A stretch of DNA of 64,000 nt, taken from positions 1-64,000 of the forward strand of contig JASANC010002726.1 in assembly GCA_030248135.1 (NCBI GenBank). The letters are read 5' to 3'. How positions within the stretch are numbered: the stretch's first letter is position 1; each line of letters opens with the position of its first letter. Position numbers and translations under genes: made by a program. The stretch comes from Theristus sp. LFF4_11 (taxonomy: Eukaryota > Nematoda > Chromadorea > Monhysterida > Xyalidae). This document shows, piece by piece, positions 57,360 through 64,000 of the stretch. The notes under the pieces were generated by a model. The model searched no databases. It worked only from the letters and a program-made list of their open reading frames with translations, and was not told where the DNA came from.

Positions 57360-60300
57360 ATGCAAGCGAGCACGCAGCGACCACGCCGCAAGTCCATTCC
57401 GGACGTGCTGAATCGCATCGACGACGACGAACCGTCGTGTTTCGTGTGCGGCGAGAATCGAACGTCGAACATCGAGATGTTCAACTTGATCAAGTGCAGC
57501 CGCGCGCTGTGCGACCAGTACGCGCATCGCTACAACGCCATCGACGGCCGGGTGCACTGCTGCGATTTCTACATGCAGAACAAACAGATCCGGCATCATG
57601 ATCGTGGTCGCCAGACGGAGGGGCGCGCTACCGCCGCTCGCAAGTTCTACTGCAGCGGCACTTGCTACGCGCTGAACGAGAAGCAGACCGTGCCGCGCGG
57701 CTCGAGGCATCATCGCATCGTGTTGGACTATCGAAACGCGGGCGTTCCGTCGATCGGCTTTCTCGACTTTCTGCGGAATCTCTGGAGTCTCTCGGCTGAT
57801 TCGCTGCGCTACTTCGTCTATCCGTACGCCATTCCGCACTCGGACGAGGCGGACATGTTCTACGTCGGCGGTGTCCATGTGCGTGGCCTGCTGGCGAATC
57901 GCTACGAGCTGTACGACTTGTTGCATGACTATGAATTCGACGTGTTGGTTGTCGGCAACTCGAATGCGACGCAACACCGCGATTACGCGGCCGAGCACGG
58001 CTATCCGTTCAGCTATTATGAGCGATACTTTCAGATGAGCGGATATCAGCTGGTCTGCAGTGAGGGGCAGCACGACGGCGGCTTGGCGGTGTACCTCAGA
58101 GGTCGCCTATACGAGGTTGAGGACTGCTCGAATCATGAGCTCGTTTTGAAGCATCGAGTTCGCTCACGGAATCACAATGGAGATGACGACGACGCGAAAA
58201 ATCGAGACGACATCGACCAGTTGATGGGTGGTCACCAGGAAGACGATGACGATCAAACGGTCACACTGAACGTTGTGATCAACCAGGTGACGCTCAGTCA
58301 TAAACTGAGAAGCATGGCCATTTTAGCGGTGTTTGTCAACCATCCCCGTTTGATATCATCGCCCGCTAAAACAGCGGAACCAGCTGGTAGTGGTGGCAGA
58401 ACAAAAATCGATTCAGAAACCACTGACGATACCGTATTGGACAGTGATAATCCTGACACGAAGTCGCACTTGGACGAAAGCGTTGTTGATGCGCCGGATG
58501 GTGAAACAGAAGAGAACGACGGTGACGAAACTGAATTTCGTGTCGACCAACTGAGCGAGCAAAATCAGCAGACGATTCTGTTCAAACTGTATAAGCTGGC
58601 CGACAACGCGCTGGCGCGAGTTGGGGGTGCCAACTTGGTGTTGATCGGCAACTTCCAGATGCACTACGATCGACAGAACATACGGAGGCTGTTCAAGACG
58701 GAGCTCGAGCGACCGTTGCAGCTGCAGCAGGTGAGTTTTAGTTTGAATGTTGTGTGGATGTGCATGGCTGATTCATCCGTAGTTTCCCGTATTTTCATCA
58801 TTCATTCATCCGATTCGTAGTTTTCTTCAAGTATGGAACGTTTCTGTGTCGACGAAAGTTTTGCGAGGATTTCATCCTGAATAGTCCCTGCAGTTAATCG
58901 CAGTCCTTTCTAACCACTGGGCATTATTTGACCGAAAGTCAAAAAGCCGACCAACGAAATCGGCAACATATATCCAATCAGTGCCGCGCACAGGTTGTCA
59001 CGAAGCACACGGTGAATGTGGTGGACGCGGCACTCAGCGCGTCGCACGCCGTCTACCGCAGCAGCACGCACGACCGTCAACTGCACCGGTACATGGCAAC
59101 GCAGAGCGTCTACGTGCCCGTGCACGAGTGGGACGACACCTGGCGACAGATCGCCATTCAGTTGCAGGTGAGAGACAAAGCGCAATGAGTCTGACAGAAC
59201 AATAAAAGACAAACACACAATGCCAGCCACAAGTAATGCGCAACGGAGACAGCGATCGAGCTCCACAGCAGCCCTTTCTTTGTGTTTCATCGGCTGAACC
59301 AGGTGCAAGCGCTTATTTTTTCTATTTTTGTCTTGCGAGCGTTGTGCGCTCCACGGCTCTCGCAACCTTTATGCACGTGTGCATGTGTGCACCTAAAAAT
59401 ACCGCTCCTCTATACTTTATGTGGGGCAAAGACTGCTAGCGCCATCCGAGCTCGATGGAGCCCGACGGCACTCAAACTGCGCGCATTAAAGGCCCGTTTA
59501 TACACGTGGTATGGAGACGTGCGTCGATTCGGGTATGAACAGTAGTAGGCAACAACACGCGACCTGACGTGACGTGCCGTGCCGTATGCGCATACGTCAG
59601 GTATAAACGGGCCTTAATTATGGCTGGCATTGGACAACCATGGCGGAATGAGAGCACACCAACAAAACGCAATGAGTCGGGCCGGGCAGAACTCACAAAA
59701 AAGACAAAATGCAACCATGGCGGATGTGACCGGAACGACTCTGTGCCCGCAGGACGTGGGCGACGCCGGCGAGTGGACGGGCGTCCGTCAGAGTCAGGCG
59801 GCCTTCCGGCAGGGTTTCCGTCTGGCGGACTACGCGGCGTTCGAGACGCACATTGGAGCGTCCTGTCGCGATCTGATCTTCGTCGGCGGACGGTCGCACC
59901 GCTTGCGCTCGGTCGACTGGGGCCAACTGGCGGCCGTTGTTGTGCCGACAGCCCAACTGAAGCAACGCTCAAGCACAACGCAAGACAATGACAGCCAGTG
60001 GGACGCCGCCGACGATGTGCACCTGACCAACTGGGCACTGATCGACGTCGCCGGAGTGCCGCGGCCGAACGAGTACGTGTTCCAGGGCGTACAGCGTCGC
60101 AGCGACACTGCGCCTGCACGCGACTCACTCAGCTCCGGCTTCAGCGAGGTCGACTTGGGTACGTATGAACTTTTTGTTTCGGTCCCGAGAGTCAGTGCGC
60201 GCATAGAGTTTCGTGCAAAGTGAATCAAGCCCTCTAAATCGGGCGAGTCACTCAGGCAACTTTGAATTGCCACCATAAAGAGTGAAACTGGTTTTCTTTC

Positions 60301-61085
60301 TACGTTTGCAAACGCATTCAATTGCAGAACCTGAAAAATCGGTGATACATGTACTTCGGCCGCTCGTTTGTGATTGGAGGTCCAACCCCCACTAAAACCG
60401 TTGGTGATGAGGGCCAGGCGGGAGGACCTTCAATGTGTATACACAGTCACCGAAAAATTATGCTCCTCAAAAATAAGCACCATTGTTTCATTGTGGAACT
60501 TCAAACGTAGACACAAAACGCCACCGACAAGTTATGCGTGTAAAAGATTGAAAATGGGAGTACTGAAAATTCAGTTGCGCTTGCGCAACGAGCATATTGC
60601 GGTTTTTTTCATCGTGAACTGATTCAGACGCGCACGACAACAGCACGTTCTCGCACACGACGACGACACGCAGCGGCACGAATTCGCCGCCGTCGCCAAT
60701 ACCGGAGATCAGCGAGCGAGCGTCCAGCAATACGTCGTCGGACGCTGACTCGGTGATCGAAATACGATCGGTTCGAAACGACGACGCCAAGACGGGCAGC
60801 AAAAAGCCGCAGCTAATGACGACCGCCTTGGACGGGCGGGAGGCGTTCGGCCAACGCGACAGTAAATCACTCGAGCTCGATCGAGAGCACGCGAAGCGGC
60901 TCGAGTCGCTGCGACGTCGATCGACGACTACGGGCGACGTGACGGATCGATCGGACGTGACGGAGTCGGAGCGCGGCACGGACACCACCTACGAGACGGA
61001 GACGGACGACGGCTGCCCCGGCATCGGCGGCTTCGACTACAAGCCGAGGCACAAGTCGAGCTTGGTCGCCGCCAGCATTGAGTGA
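57360..61085 (+). CDS. sphingomyelinase-like EEP-fold protein, probably catalytically dead
   Basis: Four phase-consistent exons: 57360-58730, 58994-59167, 59753-60158, 60628-61085 (802 residues). Residues about 22-115 are Cys/His-rich (SCFVCGEN, LIKCSRALCDQYAH, HCCDFYM, FYCSGTCYAL), suggesting metal binding. From about 190 the pattern resembles the exonuclease-endonuclease-phosphatase (EEP) fold of neutral sphingomyelinase 2: YEFDVLVVGNSNATQ where the fold has LQE; YPFSYYERYFQMSGY; HDGGLAVYLRGRLYEV where the fold has GLL..SR; ANLVLIGNFQMHYD where the fold has GDFN; CRDLIFVGG near the RIDYI position. The metal-binding Glu and the GDFN Asp are replaced by Asn or absent. The middle insert is acidic and the last 150 residues are Ser/Thr-rich and charged. 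The EEP assignment is by pattern only. Start chosen as the first ATG before the Cys-rich region; the frame is open further upstream. Confidence 0.6.
59490..59614. mobile_element. MITE family B, copy 2
   Basis: AGGCCCGTTTATACACGTGG at the left and CGTCAGGTATAAACGGGCCT at the right, 125 bases, with perfect TAA duplications at 59487-59489 and 59615-59617. It lies in the intron before exon 59753-60158 of the sphingomyelinase-like gene. Confidence 0.88.
60172..60345 (+). repeat. dispersed repeat F, copy 3
   Basis: TTTCGGTCCCGAGAGTCAGT to GCATTCAATTGCAGAACCTG, matching 30525-30710 and 44338-44540. It lies in the last intron of the sphingomyelinase-like gene. Confidence 0.68.
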
Positions 61086-61101
61086 ACAAAAAGTCGACTT
61101 T

Positions 61102-61239
61102 ATAACATATCCTACTAGCTGATTGGTTGGCGGTCACGTGATGCACGCGATTCGATACGCAAACCTAGCTCCGCCTCTCCACAGCAATCCATGGCGCAGA
61201 ATGCACGGATCAACCAATCAGCTAGTTGGATATGTTATA
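61102..61239. mobile_element. TA-flanked hairpin MITE just after a stop codon
   Basis: TAACATATCC...AGCTGATTGGTTG at the left is inverted relative to CAACCAATCAGCTAGTTGG..ATGTTA at the right; TA lies on both sides. It starts about 15 bases after the stop at 61085, so it is very probably part of the 3' untranslated region. Confidence 0.75.
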
Positions 61240-62060
61240 CAGTTACGGATAGCCGACAATTCACTGAGAATAGCTAACTCAACAAATTATTGAACAAACT
61301 TGAGTTACCCTCCTACCATTGGCAGCTCAACAAAACGCGCAGTTTGCACGATTTTTGCAGCAGCTTTTTGCAGAGTAGAGTTACGCGATTCTCCGTGTTC
61401 CCTGAATTTGGATTCGTACAAATACAATTGTAGGTCTATGGAAATTTACACTGTAGATTAATTTTTACTGTCTCTGAAAAAGCATAACATCTTGCTCGTC
61501 ATCGCAAAAATATATTTATCAATCAATCAATCAATCAATTTTACATGGCATTATACTTTGTTTACCAGACTGGATACACAATGCATAAAACCAAAAAAGC
61601 GACGACAAATGATTGCTTTAAAACCGTAAAAACAAGTGCATATTCGTGGAATACCATCGTAAAACACAGTATATGGGATCAAGGTGTGCGGGAGACACAG
61701 TGGAATTGTGTGGTGTCAAAGAAACAAGCGTCAAACCAAGGCTTCCTGCTAGAAAACCATAGCAACCAACAGCGCTATGGGACGATCCGGTCAACGTTGC
61801 ACGCTTCCTCGGTCTACCTACGAACCCGAGCAATACGACACCTGGGCCATGAACAACAACAGAAAACCATAGCATAAAATTTGAAATCACAAAACGGAAT
61901 TTTAGGATTATTATAAAGAATTTGATAAGATCAACTGTAAAAAATGAGTGAAAGGCACAAAACAAGTTTCTTAAAACATGTTTTTTTGCACGAAAACCGA
62001 ATTCAGTAATTCCCGTTGAATATCGCACCAAATAATTTACACATTAAAAAACGTTGCTAA

Positions 62061-62243
62061 AGGCGGAAACACCATTTAGTTTTTCGTCCGTACGCACAAA
62101 CGTCGTTCTAAATCCCGTACGCAAACTAATCGTGTCCGTAATGCATTAAGATAGCACACACGACACGATTTCTAAATCGCGTAGCCATTTTTTACGTGTC
62201 GTGTCCGTGCGTACGCACAAAAAACTAATTGCTAAACGCGCCT
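62061..62243. mobile_element. MITE family A, short copy
   Basis: AGGCGGAAACACCATTTAG at the left and AATTGCTAAACGCGCCT at the right, 183 bases, with TAA duplications at 62058-62060 and 62244-62246. Its two ends equal one end each of the 9381 copy, and its right end equals both ends of the 40126 copy. Confidence 0.88.
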
Positions 62244-62742
62244 TAATGTGATCAATTAATGACGCAAACTTGAACCGCAAATTTTTTTAACTCCAATCAA
62301 GCGTTGTAGTCAGCTAGAATTGATCAAGTATTAAGCCCTGCATGAAATCGGTCAAAATAACAAAAAATGCCTCGTGAATGTTCCCATCAAATCTACCACA
62401 CCAGAAAAGCTGCAAATAAAGCGAACCTGCGATGTCTTTTCTGTAAAGTAAACAGAACAGAGCAAAAAACAAAGCAATCAAGTCGTGCACAGTTCTTTTG
62501 TTACAAAGTCGATCAAATTAACACCACAACACTAATTCAGATGACCGCCTGCAAAAATTTCATCTCAGTAACATCACCTGAGCTTTTTCGGTATTCATCT
62601 AGCAGACCAGAACCCGGAACACGTATTTTTTTAAAATAAAAACTCACTTAATATTTTTTTCAAATTTAATTATACGCTTTTATTTAATTTATTATATAAT
62701 TTATTATTATTATTATATAATTATATAATTTAATTATTTGCT

Positions 62743-62874
62743 TTAAAAAAGCTCACGAGGCCGAGAGCGCCACCAGAACTCTGCCACCCACAGTTCTGCA
62801 GGCGTGCTCTCCAATCCTTTATCGGCGAAATAAGACTCGATCATCAAAAACAGCACCGTGTTCCGGGCGGCCAA
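62743..62874 (-). CDS. possible 3' terminal exon, family not recognised
   Basis: After an acceptor (GTCGTCCAG) the frame reads LAARNTVLFLMIESYFADKG, then ELWVAEFWWRSRPRELF and a stop at 62743. Codon use is GC-rich against AT-rich surroundings, supporting coding. It begins in phase 0. It could be an alternative last exon of the gene to its right, whose other frame ends at 62956, or the end of a separate gene. Confidence 0.45.
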   Translation of the reverse strand: MAARNTVLFLMIESYFADKGLESTPAELWVAEFWWRSRPRELF

Positions 62875-62955
62875 CTGGACGACCACCAAAATCAAAAACC
62901 AAAAAATAATCAAGCAGCTGCGATCAAAAAAGAAAACAAAACAAAAATCAAGACT

Positions 62956-63431
62956 GCATATTGGCGTCGCTGTCGTGGTGATGCGCGGCGAACGACGCGC
63001 GTTCAGAGGGCGCCGTCAACAGCGGCGCGGGCGGCGACGCCGCCGTCGTGATCAGGTTCACGTCGAGGTTGAATGTGCGCGGTGATTTCTGCTGCGTCTG
63101 CGTCATCAGCAGCGGCAACGACGGCGGCGTGCTCGGGGTGCCCGGCGGCACCATCGGCGGCACCGGCGTCACAGTGCCGCCGAACGAGCAGCACTGCAGC
63201 GCGTCATCATGAGCGGGCTCTTGTTCTTGTTGCGGTGCACCATGTCGTCGACGGTGATGCGGCGTTTGTTCTTGTTGTTGTTGGCGGCGGTCATCATCGC
63301 CGATGCCGGACGCAGTCGTACCGCGGAATGCGGCGTCCTGCTCGTCGCGACGCTCCGCGCGACCGCTGAACGTACACCACGGAATCGCGCACGGCTCCGA
63401 CGGACTGTGCTGGTGGAAGCCCCAGGCCTGC
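62956..63431 (-). CDS. 3' exon, Pro/Gln/His-rich protein, family not recognised
   Basis: After a TCTGCAG acceptor the frame stays open for 158 codons: AWGFHQHSPSEPCAIPW, a polyglutamine-containing stretch (RRQQQQEQTPHH), a Pro-rich segment (VPPMVPPGTPSTPPSLP), KSPRTFNLDVNLITTAA and a C-terminus HHHDSDANMQS before a stop at 62956. Composition is that of a disordered tail. A second frame in the 5' part is also open for a while (RRITVDDMVHRNKNKSP), so the exon could instead be two pieces. It is the 3' part of a minus-strand gene whose upstream exons lie beyond the window. Confidence 0.55.
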
Positions 63432-63778
63432 AGAAGTGATCAACACCAGTGACGTGCAACGCTCTTGTATTTACAGTTTATACGCATCTCGTACATTCGA
63501 TCTTCTACTGATACATGAGTGATCGAAAACAAGAACGGACAAAAAATCAGTCAATAAATGGGAAATCAGCCATCTGATTCACTCGTTGACCCTCGTTATC
63601 AATCAGCGAATCAATCTGAAGAATATACAAATATAGAGGCGAAATGCCACACTCTGGTATCGAGGTCATTGGCTGACACCCATTTCATACAGCCCAACAC
63701 GAAACCATCTCGGATTTCATGAACTGTTGATTATTCAAATATCGCAGATGGATTAGATCGTGTCGAAACGAAGTGATG

Positions 63779-64000
63779 TCATTTGCTTGCACAAAAAACG
63801 ACCGTTTGTTTGTCATTCAGTGGCACACTCAAGTTCACGTGCTTATTCGTGTGCATGAATAGGTCAAACCAAGTGTGTGGGCACGTCGTTTCAGAATGCC
63901 CGTGCACAAGCAGGGTGTCTTTTCGGTCCTTCTTGTTCAATCGAAAACGGGCCACCGCACCAGTCAGCACCATATCCGCGCGACGCTGTGGGGTGCCGGT
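63779..64000 (-). CDS. partial exon at right edge, same minus-strand gene
   Basis: The frame runs in from the window edge: TGTPQRRADMVLTGAVARFR, then LNKKDRKDTLLVHGHSETT, with GC-rich codons at first that fade to AT-rich toward the stop at 63779. The real exon probably ends near the donor-like GTGCCC after ETT (about 63884). Family not recognised. Confidence 0.4.
   Translation of the reverse strand, partial: TGTPQRRADMVLTGAVARFRLNKKDRKDTLLVHGHSETTCPHTWFDLFMHTNKHVNLSVPLNDKQTVVFCASK

Larger units (their letters stand above)
61086..62742. other. intergenic, two MITEs and low-complexity DNA
   Basis: After the hairpin MITE there is a short ATCA microsatellite near 61512-61538, a family A MITE at 62061-62243 and a strongly AT-rich tract at 62640-62742. 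No gene is supported; open frames at 61545-61877 and 61618-62031 have no domain. Confidence 0.5.

Noticed and set aside
57192..58073. 293-codon open frame on the minus strand
   Set aside because: It is the antisense shadow of the GC-rich sphingomyelinase-like exon 57360-58730.

Overview
This window is nuclear DNA from a bilaterian animal, most likely a small-bodied invertebrate; I cannot assign a phylum. The evidence is split genes with short exons (about 50-550 bases, GC-rich) in AT-rich introns with tttcag-type acceptors, and animal-specific families: an RGS12-type PDZ-PTB protein, a STRA6-type receptor, CLPTM1, PDAP1, a METTL22-type methyltransferase and C-type lectins. Exon models were built by hand by matching acceptors, donors and reading phase, so most joins are internally checked but none has transcript support.

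Layout from left to right. 1-3333: no supported gene. 3334-5765 (+): small single-pass membrane protein of unknown family; its first intron holds a hairpin, a tRNA-derived SINE and a foldback element. 8580-16130 (-): RGS12-like gene with PDZ and PTB domains but no RGS domain found. 16131-22083: mostly empty. 22084-24382 (-): PDAP1 homologue. 25247-28303 (-): METTL22-like lysine methyltransferase. 28780-29880: foldback element. 31446-35642 (-): CLPTM1. 36019-43914: tandem duplication of about 4 kb, each unit carrying one secreted C-type lectin gene (-). 44000-49400: repeat-rich, including a 2.1 kb element with about 470-base inverted arms. 49456-51208 (+): C-type lectin plus Apple/PAN-like protein. 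52069-56655 (+): STRA6-like membrane receptor, 5' end missing. 57360-61085 (+): large protein resembling the exonuclease-endonuclease-phosphatase fold of neutral sphingomyelinases, with the expected catalytic acids replaced. 62743-64000 (-): 3' exons of a gene running in from the right.

The genes do not form an obvious pathway; they are a normal mix of housekeeping, signalling and secreted genes. What stands out is the density of small non-autonomous DNA elements. At least three families with TAA-like 3-base target duplications, one TA-flanked mariner-like family in five copies, three foldback elements and two SINE families are scattered through introns and intergenic DNA. One insertion has an empty site preserved in the duplicated C-type lectin unit, which fixes its boundaries and its relative age.
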